A stretch of 64,000 nt of DNA, taken from NCBI RefSeq assembly GCF_036924745.1, contig NZ_JAZHSD010000001.1, forward strand, positions 1,240,001-1,304,000, in the 5' to 3' direction. The DNA comes from Bradyrhizobium sp. AZCC 1693 (GTDB taxonomy: Bacteria > Pseudomonadota > Alphaproteobacteria > Rhizobiales > Xanthobacteraceae). The translations under genes were made by a program, and so were the position numbers. Under the pieces are notes generated by a model. That model saw only the letters and a list, made by a program, of their open reading frames with translations, was not told the origin of the DNA and did not search any database. Positions 19,361-28,149 of this stretch are shown here, piece by piece. Numbering within the stretch: the first letter of the stretch is position 1; each line of letters begins with the position of its first letter.

Positions 19361-19575
19361 TCACCGCCCCGCGCCGAACAGCGCCCCGCGCATTGCCGTG
19401 CGCAATCTGCGCCGCGATCTTTGGCGGGCAACTGCGCGAGCCACGCCCGATAGCCGGCCACGATGTCGCCATAGCTCTGCCAGCGCTCGTTGATCCAGGT
19501 ATCGGAGCCGAGCAGGAAACGGTCGGATAGCGCTCGAACAGCGCACGCCATTCGTCGGTCAGCTTGCCGGAATCG
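19361..19575 (-). pseudogene. Remnant of an amidohydrolase gene 3' end
   Basis: This stretch is homologous to 20561-20776, the 3' end of the intact amidohydrolase, at an offset of 1200 bp. Shared protein segments include DRFLLGSDTWINERW and AGYRAWLAQLP. Small indels break the frame twice and no upstream portion of the enzyme survives. It records a duplication or the loss of a second copy. Confidence 0.8.
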
Positions 19576-19628
19576 AGCCGCGCCTCACGGCACTAGAGTG
19601 GCGGAGGCGCGTCTGGGTGTAAGGTATC

Positions 19629-20105
19629 TTACGTACCGGGCGTTCTGACGACCAGTTTTATGTTCAAGAGGTTGACGCCCTTGAACGGGTTTGGCGCACT
19701 TTCGATGGTGCCCGTGCCCGTAGCGTTCGCATAGGCACCCGTGCCCGAGAGGATTGTATATTCGCCGTTTGACCGGCCGTCCTTGACCGCGCCGGTGTAA
19801 CGCGCCGTGATCGAGCCGTCCTCGAACGTGTAGGTGCTGTAGCCGTAGAAGGGGCCCGAGCCTTTGAGCAGATCTGAGGAATTAACGAACTCTTTCACCC
19901 CGATACGGCCGTCCTTGAAGACGGCGACGCCGAACAGTCTGCCGGACGCGACGGTCTGGCCTTCGATGTTTGCAGCTTCTGTTATTTTGTAGTCGATCGG
20001 CTTGGTAACGAGCTTGAATTCGAGTACCTGCTCTCCGGCTAGAGCGGTCGACGCCGCAATGGCCAGAGCCACGCTAGAAAGGAAAATGGCGAGAGACTTG
20101 CGCAT
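19629..20105 (-). CDS. Secreted beta-barrel-like protein of unknown function
   Basis: A 158-residue protein with a clear signal peptide (MRKSLAIFLSSVALAIAASTALA). The mature part is rich in short beta strands. It contains YGYSTYTFEDGSITARYTG and EYTILSGTGAYANATGTGTIE, a pattern also seen in the allene-oxide-cyclase/dirigent barrel, where a GTGAYANATG-like turn is common. There are no cysteines or obvious catalytic residues. It lies between the amidohydrolase relic and the intact amidohydrolase gene, with 455 bp of apparently empty sequence upstream. The fold suggestion is tentative and the role unknown. Confidence 0.75.
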   Translation of the reverse strand: MRKSLAIFLSSVALAIAASTALAGEQVLEFKLVTKPIDYKITEAANIEGQTVASGRLFGVAVFKDGRIGVKEFVNSSDLLKGSGPFYGYSTYTFEDGSITARYTGAVKDGRSNGEYTILSGTGAYANATGTGTIESAPNPFKGVNLLNIKLVVRTPGT

Positions 20106-20560
20106 GTGCTCCTCCTGCGTTCGCTGGATTTAAAATGTGGGATGCTTGCCGTGCCTCGCCAGCGGCTGACATTCTTGGGATCGTCCAGCATGCAGGCTCG
20201 GACACAACTGTAGGTCTTGGCGACGGAAGAAAGGTTCAGCGCTTGATCTCGTGATCTTCACCAGCCGGAGGGCGGTCCCAAGTAGCAATTCCATGCCAAT
20301 TCCAAGCGCGCCAGCGCAAATTCTGATGCTTTGTCAGAAACCGGAGCATGATCGCCGTCAAAGGCCCAGGAAACCTCCGGGAACCTCCTGCGCCCCCATT
20401 TTCGGCGATGTAACCCGCCTTCCGCGTGGGAACTGCCGCGCCCATCGTCGTCCCACAGAACGTCGCTTCAAATCACCTCGAAATTTCGCTTCGACGATAT
20501 CCCCGGATACGAGCTTTTGGCTGCGAGTTTACGGATTGAGGCGACCTTCACGCCTCGCGC
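20106..20560. other. Stretch without a recognisable gene
   Basis: No frame here has a plausible start, coding bias or family likeness. Its right end abuts the intact amidohydrolase stop and its left end should carry the promoter of the secreted beta-barrel-like protein. Given relics on the other side of that gene, it may be decayed sequence. Confidence 0.4.
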
Positions 20561-21418
20561 TCAGCGCCCGGCGCCGAACAGCGCCTTCGCATTGTCGTTA
20601 GCAATCTGTGCGGCGATCTCTGGCGGCAACTGCGCGAGCCAGGCCCGGTAGCCGGCCATGATCTCGCCGTAACGCTCCCAGCGTTCATTGATCCAGGTGT
20701 CGGAGCCGAGCAGGAAGCGATCCGGGTAACGCTCAAACAGCGCGCGCCATTCCACCGTCAGCTTGCCGCTGCCGTCCACAATGCCGCTGCGGTAGGACAG
20801 TTCGCCCCACAGCTTTGGATATTTTGACAGCATTTCGGCAACGCGGTCGATCGACAAGCCAAAGCCGGTATGGGCCCAGATGATGCGGGCGCGCGGATTG
20901 TGCCGCATCAGGATTTCGACGGCGACATCGTCGGCATGGGCGTGCAGATAAAGGTCGTTGGCGACGGCGAAGTCGACGGTCTTCTTGACCCATTCGCCTT
21001 CGGCTGCCTTGCCAGAGATGTGAAACTCGCCGATACCGCGGTAATAGCCGCGCTTGAACTCCTCCTGCACGAGGTCGAAGATGAAGGGATCGCCGAACCA
21101 GGTCTGGATGTCCGCGCGCACGCGGTAGGGCCGGATGAAGGGGACGATCTGCAGGCCCGGCGCCTTCGCATCCATCAGGGCGTGCGTGCCGGCGTTGGGA
21201 CGGCTGGTCGCGAGGATGCCGGTGACGCGATGTTCTTTGAACAGCGCCAGCACCTCATCGACGCTGTAATAGGGCTTCGGCTCCCAATTGTAGTGCATAT
21301 GGGCGTCGAAGATTTCGATCGGCTCGTCGGCGCGGGCCGGGCTGGCGATGAACGCCAGCGCGATCAGGACAGCTGCGCCCCGCGCAGCCGACCGCATCGC
21401 ACGCCCGAACGGCATCAT
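20561..21418 (-). CDS. Secreted amidohydrolase (amidohydrolase-2 family)
   Basis: A 285-residue TIM-barrel metal hydrolase with a signal peptide ending near SPARA-DEP. Metal and catalytic positions are visible: DAHMH (H40, H42) after the first strand, HAHADD, WAHTGFG and LLGSDTW, in the order of COG2159 hydrolases. Its ATG at 21418 overlaps the stop of the RND pump gene (ATGA), so it is translated with the efflux operon. A periplasmic hydrolase coupled to a drug pump is unusual and hints at processing of a small molecule near the pump. Substrate unknown. Confidence 0.85.
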   Translation of the reverse strand: MMPFGRAMRSAARGAAVLIALAFIASPARADEPIEIFDAHMHYNWEPKPYYSVDEVLALFKEHRVTGILATSRPNAGTHALMDAKAPGLQIVPFIRPYRVRADIQTWFGDPFIFDLVQEEFKRGYYRGIGEFHISGKAAEGEWVKKTVDFAVANDLYLHAHADDVAVEILMRHNPRARIIWAHTGFGLSIDRVAEMLSKYPKLWGELSYRSGIVDGSGKLTVEWRALFERYPDRFLLGSDTWINERWERYGEIMAGYRAWLAQLPPEIAAQIANDNAKALFGAGR

Positions 21419-24400
21419 TCGGCGGCGACCACGTGCGGCCGCTCGCCCTCGCCGGTCTCGGCCAGTTGCGGTTCGAGCTTGCGCCGCAGGCGGCGGTCGA
21501 TGCGGTCGAGATAGATGTAGATCACCGGTGTGATGTACAACGTCAGCAGTTGCGACAGGCAGAGGCCGCCGACCACGGCGATGCCGAGCGGCTGGCGCAG
21601 TTCGGCGCCGGCGCCCGCGCCGAGCGCAATCGGCAGCGTGCCGAAGATCGCAGCGAACGTCGTCATCATGATCGGGCGGAAACGCAATAGCGCCGCTTCC
21701 CGGATCGCGTGCTCGGCGCTCAAGCCGACGCGGCGGCGCTCCAGGGCAAAGTCCACCATCATGATCGCGTTCTTCTTGACGATGCCGACCAGCATCACGA
21801 TGCCGATCATGGCGATGACCGACATCTCCATTCCGAACAGCATCAGGGTGAGGATCGCGCCGATGCCAGCCGACGGCAGGCCCGAGATGATGGTGATCGG
21901 ATGGATGAAGCTCTCGTAGAGGATGCCGAGAATGACGAAGGCGGCGAACACGGCCGCGAGGATCAGGACGCCCTGCCCGCGCAACGAATCCTGGAACACC
22001 TGCGCGGTGCCGGAGAAGCCGGTGGCGATCGTCGCCGGCAGGTTCGACGCCTGTTCGAGTTCGGTGATCTTGTCGACCGCATAGCCCAGCGAATTGCCGG
22101 GCGCGAGGTTGAAGGAGATCGTCACCGCCGGCTGCTGCGCCTGGTGGTTGATCTGCAGCGGACCGACGGTCGGAACCAGTTTTGCCACCGCCGACAGCGG
22201 GATGGTCTGGTTGTTCTGCGTCTTCATGTAGAGCTTGGAGAGATCCGACGGATCGACCCGGAACTGCGGCTGCACTTCCAGGATGATCTGGTAGTCGTTC
22301 GACGGCATGTAGATGGTGCCGACCTGGCGCGAGCCATAGGCGTTGTAGAGCTGGTTGCGCACCTGATCGACGGTGACGCCGTAGACCGCGGCCTTTTCGC
22401 GGTCGATGTCGACCGTCATCTGCGGGTTCTTGATGTAGAGGTCGGTGGTGACGTCGAGCAGGCCCGGCAGCTTCTCGATCTTGTCGCGCATCTCGGGCGC
22501 CAAACGATAGAGCGATTCGGTGTCGCCGCTCTGCATCACGTATTGATACTGGCTCTTGGAAATCCGGCCGCCGATATTGAGGTTCTGGATTGGCTGGAAG
22601 AACGCCTGCATGCCGGGGATCTGCCGGGCCCTTTCGCGCAGCCGCCCGATGATCCGATTGAGATGGTCGCGCTCCTTTTTCGGCTTCAGCGCGATGAACA
22701 GGCGGCCGTAATTCGCCGTCGTGTTGGGGCCGCCGGCTCCGACGGTGGAGTTGATGTATTCGATCGCGGGATCGGTTTTCAGCACGTCGACCAGCGCCTG
22801 CTGCCGGTCCTTCATCGCCTCGAAGGAAGTATCGGTGGCGGCTTCGGTCACGCCGATCAGGAAGCCGGTGTCTTCCTGCGGGAAGAAGCCCTTCGGCACG
22901 ATCATGTAGAGATAGATGGTGCCGCCAAGCGTCGCCAGCGTCACCATCAGCATCAGGAATTTGCGGGCCAGCACGACATCGAGCGTCCATTCATAGGCGC
23001 GCAGCCAGGACTCGAACATTGCCTCGAAGATTCGGAGCACGATGTTCGGCTTCTTGGTCGCGTCATGGGCCCGCAGCACGCGCGCGCACAGCATCGGCGT
23101 CAGCGTCAGCGACACGAATCCGGAAACAATGATCGCGACCGACACCGTCACCGCGAATTCGCGGAACACGCGGCCGACGATGCCGCCCATCAGAAGCACC
23201 GGAATGAACACGGCGATCAGCGAGAACGTGATCGAGATGATGGTGAAGCCGATTTCGCGGGCGCCCTTCAGCGCCGCCTCGAACGGCCGCATGCCGTGCT
23301 CGATGTGGCGGACGATGTTCTCCAGCATCACGATGGCGTCGTCGACCACGAAGCCGACCGACAGCGTCAGCGCCAGCAGCGTCATGTTGTTGATGGAATA
23401 ATCGAGCGCGTACATCACCGCGCAGGTGCCGAACAGCGAGATCGGCACCGCCAGCGCCGGAATGAAGGTCGCGGACGCCGAGCGCAGGAACAGGAAGATG
23501 ACCAGGATCACCAGCGCGATTGCGATCAGCAGCGTCTCTTCGACGTCGGCCACCGCCTGACGGATGGAGACCGAGCGGTCCATCAGGACGTTGATCGAGA
23601 CCGATGGCGGGATCTGCGCCCGCAGCGCCGGGAATTTCGCCAGGATGGAGTCCACCACCGCTACCGTGTTGGCGTCCGGCTGTTTCTGGATGCCGAGCAC
23701 GATGGCGCGCTCGCCGTTCAGCCAGCTCGCGATCCGCTCGTTCTCGACACTGTCGTAGATCCGCGCGACCTCGTCGAGCTTGACCGGGAAACCGTTGCGC
23801 CAGGCCACCACGATCTGGCGATAGTCCATCGCCTTGTCCATCTGGCCCGAGGCCTGCAGCGCCACGTCCTGTTTCGGCCCGTTCAGCGTGCCGACCGGGG
23901 TCGAGGAATTGGCGCGGGACACCGCCGCCCTGATGTCCTCGAGCGACAGCCCGCGCGCCGCAGCGGCCTCAGGGTCCGCCTGGACGCGAATGGCAAATTT
24001 TCTGCGCGCCGTAGACACTGACCTGGGCGACGCCCGGAATCTGCGAGAGCGTCTGGCCGATGGTGATGTCGCCATATTCGTGGACCGCCGATAGCGGCAG
24101 CGTCGACGAGTTGAGCACGACGAACAGCACCGGGAAATCGGCCGGGTTCACTTTGCGGAAGCTCGGCGGGATGATCATCTCGACCGGCAACCGGCGCTGC
24201 GCAATCGTCAGCGCGGTCTGCACGTCGAGCGCCGCGGCATCGATGTTGCGGTTGAGATCGAACTGGATGGTGATGGTGCTGGTGCCCTGCGACGAGTTCG
24301 ACGACATCGAGGAGATGCCGGCAACCGTCGAGAGCTGGCGCTCGATGACGCCGGCGACCGAGGCCGCCATGGTGTCCGCGCTCGCGCCCGGCAGCGTCGC

Positions 24401-24544
24401 GGTCACGGCAATGGTCGGAAAATCGACCCGCGGCAGCGCCGAAACCGGCAGCAGGCGGAAACCGAAGATGCCGAACGCGATGATCGACGCCGTGATCAGC
24501 GTCGTCATGACCGGCCGGCGGATGCAGAGTTCGGAGAGCGTCAT
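21415..24544 (-). pseudogene. RND efflux pump, inner-membrane subunit, with apparent frameshift
   Basis: Hydrophobe/amphiphile RND transporter of the MdtB/MexF type. The 5' part (24544 to about 24000) encodes MTLSELCIRRPVMTTL through PGVAQVSVYGAQK. The 3' part, in another frame, resumes at FAIRVQADPEAAAARG and runs to the normal end. The join falls in AAAA at 23998-24001, and deleting one A restores a single 1042-residue protein, the usual length. The proton-relay pair is present in LSVGFVVDDAIVMLENI. The adaptor gene is 3 bp upstream and the amidohydrolase overlaps downstream. A sequencing error or a recent inactivation are both possible. Confidence 0.88.
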
Positions 24545-24547
24545 CGG

Positions 24548-25678
24548 TTACGCCCCGGCCTTCTTAGCCCGCGGCTCGACCCGCGATCCGTCCGACAGCA
24601 GCAATTGGCCGTCCGTCACGACGCTCTCGTCGCCAGCGAGTCCTTCGGAAATCACCGACATGCCCTGCGCGGTGCGGTCGACCTTGACCGGCTGGACCTT
24701 GGCCGTGCCGTCCTTGACCACGAAGACGAAATTGCCGCTCTGGCTGCGCTGCACGGCGACCGTCGGCACCACGACCGAATCCTCGGTGCGGATGACGAGC
24801 TTGGTCGCAACCAGGGTGCCCGGCCACAACGTCTCGTTCTCGTTGGCCATGATGCCGCGCACGGTGACCATGCCGGTGGCCATATCCACGGTGTTTTCGA
24901 CCATCGCGACTTTGCCGCTCTCGGAGCGCTGATGGCCGGGAATGGTCGCGGTCACGCCCGAGACGCCCTTGGCCATGGCCTCGCGCAGGTCCACCAGCAC
25001 GCGCTGCGGAACAGAGAAGGTCACATAGACCGGCGCCATCTGGTTGATGACTGCAAGCGCGGTGGTATCGGCCGGCCGCACGAAATTGCCGACCTTCACA
25101 TTGGCGGCGCTGATGCGCCCTGCAAACGGCGCGCGGATCGTGGTGTAGCTTTTCTGGACCTTCAGATTGTCGAGGGCGGCCTGATCGGCCTTGATGGTGC
25201 CGGTCAGGATGTCGGACTGCGTCCTGGCGTTGTCGACATTGACCTGCGTGGTGGCGCCCTTGGCGACGAGATCGTTGAAGCGGCGGAGGTCGCGTTGCGC
25301 GCCCTCGAGCTGCGCCTGGTCCTTGGCGAGCACGCCCTCGGCCTGCTCGATCTGGGCGTCGATCTGGCGGCTGTCCAGCGTGAACAGCAGATCGCCTTCG
25401 CTGACCTTGGCGCCGTCCTCGAAATGAACCGCAACGATGGTGGTCTCCAGCCGCGACTTCAGCGCCACGCTGGAGATCGGCGTCACCATTCCGATCGCAT
25501 CGACATCGACGGGCATGGATTTGCGCTCCGCCTTGGCCAGTTCGACGGAAACCATCCGCTGCCGCTGCGGGCCCTGGGCGTTGCTGCTGCCGCCCATCCA
25601 CGAGGAGCGGGTGATAAAGCCGGCCGCCGTGGCAATGGCGATGGCGCCGACAAGAACTATCAAGGTACGCTTTTTCAT
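24548..25678 (-). CDS. RND efflux periplasmic adaptor (MFP)
   Basis: A 376-residue membrane fusion protein that would link the RND pump to an outer-membrane channel. The N-terminal signal anchor is MKKRTLIVLVGAIAIATAAGF. The two lipoyl half-motifs are GAKVSEGDLLFTLDSRQ and TTIRAPFAGRISAANVKVG, on either side of an alpha-helical hairpin (about 105-165). The beta-barrel domain follows. Residue pattern resembles MdtA/AcrA-type adaptors. It is the first gene of the adaptor-pump-amidohydrolase operon. No outer-membrane factor gene is nearby. Confidence 0.94.
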   Translation of the reverse strand: MKKRTLIVLVGAIAIATAAGFITRSSWMGGSSNAQGPQRQRMVSVELAKAERKSMPVDVDAIGMVTPISSVALKSRLETTIVAVHFEDGAKVSEGDLLFTLDSRQIDAQIEQAEGVLAKDQAQLEGAQRDLRRFNDLVAKGATTQVNVDNARTQSDILTGTIKADQAALDNLKVQKSYTTIRAPFAGRISAANVKVGNFVRPADTTALAVINQMAPVYVTFSVPQRVLVDLREAMAKGVSGVTATIPGHQRSESGKVAMVENTVDMATGMVTVRGIMANENETLWPGTLVATKLVIRTEDSVVVPTVAVQRSQSGNFVFVVKDGTAKVQPVKVDRTAQGMSVISEGLAGDESVVTDGQLLLSDGSRVEPRAKKAGA

Positions 25679-25876
25679 AGTTTTTCACGCCCGCCAGCCC
25701 GAAAGGACGGAACGGTTCTCCTCTGCCCCTTGACGGCGACTTTTGCGCCTTATTTCTAAACGGTTATCACAGCCTTCCTGCACATGGTATGCCACTGCTG
25801 GAAAATGTGTAGTTACTTCTTGTTCGAGCACGAAAAGCCGGGATTTCCCGGGATAAGCTCCAGCCTGGGTCTCCTC

Positions 25877-26668
25877 ATGCGTATTGCCACGTGGAACGTC
25901 AATTCGATCCGGCAGCGGCTCGACCATCTCCTGACCTGGCTCAAGGAGTGCTCGCCGGACGTCGTCTGCCTGCAGGAAATCAAATGCGTCGACGAGGCGT
26001 TCCCACGGCTGGAGATCGAGGCGCTCGGCTACAACGTCGTCACCCACGGCCAGAAGACCTTCAATGGCGTCGCACTCTTGTCGAAACTGCCATTCGACGA
26101 GACCAAATTGGGTCTGGCCGGCGACGACGAGGACGCCCACGCCAGGTTCCTCGAAGGCGTGGTGACGCTGAAGACCGGCGTGATGCGCATCGCCTGCCTC
26201 TATCTGCCCAACGGAAACCCGCCGGACACGGACAAATATCCCTATAAACTCAAATGGATGTCGCGCCTTCTTGAGTATTCGAAGGAGCGCCTTAAGGCGG
26301 AAGAACCGCTGGTGCTCGCAGGCGACTTCAACGTCATTCCGGCCGCTCGCGACGTCTATAACCCCACGGCCTGGGCCAGCGACGCGCTGTTCCGCCCCGA
26401 GACGCGCGAGGCCTTCCAGTCGCTGCTCGGCCTCGGGCTGACGGACGCGTTGCGCGCGGTGACCGACGAGCCGAACCTCTACACGTTCTGGGACTACCAG
26501 GCGGGCGCCTGGCAGAAGAACTGGGGCCTTCGAATCGACCACCTCCTGCTGTCGCCGCAAGCCAGCGACCGCCTGACCCATGTCGGCGTCGACAGCTATG
26601 TGCGGGCCTGGGAGAAGCCGTCCGACCACGTGCCGGTGTGGGCGGATTTCGACCTGGAGACGGCTTGA
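25877..26668 (+). CDS. xthA: Exodeoxyribonuclease III
   Basis: AP endonuclease and 3' exonuclease of base-excision repair, 263 residues. Signature motifs are IATWNVNSIRQ at the N-terminus, LQEIKC, LAGDFNVIPA, and LRIDHLLLSP with SDHVPVW near the C-terminus. The frame is open upstream, but the family start MRIATWNV places it at 25877. Its stop TGA overlaps a TTG start of the following acetyltransferase. erpA, its common neighbour in related genomes, is 12 kb away, which suggests material was inserted between them. Confidence 0.96.
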   Translation: MRIATWNVNSIRQRLDHLLTWLKECSPDVVCLQEIKCVDEAFPRLEIEALGYNVVTHGQKTFNGVALLSKLPFDETKLGLAGDDEDAHARFLEGVVTLKTGVMRIACLYLPNGNPPDTDKYPYKLKWMSRLLEYSKERLKAEEPLVLAGDFNVIPAARDVYNPTAWASDALFRPETREAFQSLLGLGLTDALRAVTDEPNLYTFWDYQAGAWQKNWGLRIDHLLLSPQASDRLTHVGVDSYVRAWEKPSDHVPVWADFDLETA

Positions 26669-27164
26669 GCGCCACCGGCGCGGCGGCGGTGGCGATTCGG
26701 GATGCTGCACCGACGATGCCGTCGCGGCCTGCCGTGTCCTGAGGGAATCGATTTCCCGCTTATGCGTTGCCGATCACCGCAACGATCCGGCGATTCTGAA
26801 TGCGTGGCTGGCCAACAAGCAGCCGGAAATCGTGGCCGCGTGGGCCGTGCAGAAAGGCAACTCGCTGCTGCTCGCCATCGAGGGCGATGCCGTCCTCGGG
26901 GTGGGATCGGTGACGGACCCAGGCGAGATCACGCTGAACTATGTGGCACCCGATGCACGATTTCGCGGCGTCAGCCGTGCCTTGCTGAAGGCGCTCGAAG
27001 CCAGGGCGGTGGCGCGAGGCAACACGCGTTGCACGCTCACCAGCACCGAGACGGCGCATCGCTTCTATCAGTCGGCTGGTTATGTTGACGACGGAGTGCC
27101 GACAGGCAAGTTCGGCACGCGCGCTGGCTATCCGATGTCGAAGCAGCTTGTCGCTGCGCCATAG
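26665..27164 (+). CDS. GNAT acetyltransferase, apparent frameshift near the start
   Basis: GCN5-related N-acetyltransferase of about 166 residues. The main frame runs from TDDAVAACRVLRESI through the acetyl-CoA region (APDARFRGVSRALLKALE) and the C-terminal TETAHRFYQSAGY motif. In that frame there is no start codon near the N-terminus. A TTG overlapping the xthA stop opens another frame encoding VAIRDA, the usual first strand of GNAT proteins, which must join the main frame near 26704-26709. One missing base accounts for it. It is probably coupled to xthA. Substrate unknown. Confidence 0.75.
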
Positions 27165-27167
27165 CAA

Positions 27168-27255
27168 GGGTGGGCAAAGCGGAAGCGTGCGCACCATTGA
27201 TGCCAATGATTTCGGAGTGATGGTGGGCACGGCGCAGGAGCGCCTTTGCCACCCT
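27168..27255. repeat. Long inverted repeat after the GNAT gene
   Basis: Outer arms GGGTGGGCAAAG and CTTTGCCACCC, with inner arms GCGTGCGCACC and GGTGGGCACGGC, form one long imperfect hairpin. It resembles a GGTGGGCA-type intergenic repeat of Bradyrhizobium and is a different family from copies A-C. It lies between convergent genes and may act as a terminator. Confidence 0.65.
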
Positions 27256-27276
27256 ACGGCTGCTGCTACGCAGCCG

Positions 27277-28149
27277 TCAGTCCTTCTTGCCCTGCACCCA
27301 GTGCTCGAGCATCTGCAACGCCACGGCGCGGTCCTCGTCGGAGGCCTTGGTGAAAGCGCGGTTATAGCTTTCGCGGATCCAGCTCTCGTCGGGGGCGGCG
27401 TTGTCGCGCGCCAGCGTCAGCCACATCAGGCCGCGCGCCGCCTGCCGCGGCAGCCGGTCGCCGTTGAACAGCATCTGGCCGAGCATGGCCTGCGCCTGAT
27501 GCTGGCCCTTCTGGGCGGCCAGACCAAGCCAGCGCGCGCCATAGCGGAAATCATCCCGCGAGGCGTCCGGCGTCTTCAGGTAAAGCCGCGCCAGATCGTA
27601 TTGCGCGTCGGCGTTGCCGAAATAGGACGCGGCATAGGAGAACATCTCCCGGGCGCGATCGGTATCCGGCTTGATCTTGGAATTCGGGATGCCGTTGAGG
27701 TAGTAGCGTCCCAGCGCCACGAACGCGTTGGCGACGATCGTCGCCTGCGGCGCCGACGGGCTGTCCTCCGCATGCGCGTTGGCGATGCGGCTGAAATATT
27801 CGAAGGCGCGCAGGTCATCCTGGATGACGCCATCGCCATCGGCATACATCCGGCCGAGCTTCCACTGCGCCACGGGATGGCCGCCCTCGGCGGCGTATTG
27901 CAGCGAGTTCAGAGAGGGCGCGGCAACCGCAGTTGCTGTCGCAGTCGCCGCTGCCGGCGGGACCTTCTTCAGGGCCTGGGCCGTGACGGCTTGCGCGGCG
28001 GCGGGCTGGCTCCCCATGGGCAGCGTGGCGTCCGGCTTCACCGGCGCGCCATCAAATGCGAATCCGGGAGCCGCCACCGGCGTGGCCCCTAGCATCAACG
28101 CAAATATGATACGCCTAGATGTCCGCATAACACTGTTTCTCGTGCGCAC
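27277..28149 (-). CDS. Sel1-repeat periplasmic protein, ExoR-like
   Basis: A 290-residue exported protein with signal sequence ([20 protein letters not shown]), a Pro/Ala/Thr-rich linker and at least four Sel1-type repeats, such as [33 protein letters not shown] and [15 protein letters not shown]. Size, export and repeats resemble rhizobial ExoR, the periplasmic inhibitor of the ExoS-ChvI two-component system that controls exopolysaccharide. The start at 28149 overlaps the ilvD 3' end; an ATG at 28128 would shorten it by seven residues and leave a cleaner signal peptide. ExoR function is likely but unproven. Confidence 0.78.
   Translation of the reverse strand: MRTRNSVMRTSRRIIFALMLGATPVAAPGFAFDGAPVKPDATLPMGSQPAAAQAVTAQALKKVPPAAATATATAVAAPSLNSLQYAAEGGHPVAQWKLGRMYADGDGVIQDDLRAFEYFSRIANAHAEDSPSAPQATIVANAFVALGRYYLNGIPNSKIKPDTDRAREMFSYAASYFGNADAQYDLARLYLKTPDASRDDFRYGARWLGLAAQKGQHQAQAMLGQMLFNGDRLPRQAARGLMWLTLARDNAAPDESWIRESYNRAFTKASDEDRAVALQMLEHWVQGKKD

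Noticed and set aside
21709..24021. Plus-strand open frame of 770 codons opposite the RND pump
   Set aside because: Rich in Arg, His, Gln and Asp, as antisense translations of membrane genes are. It has no start context or homology.
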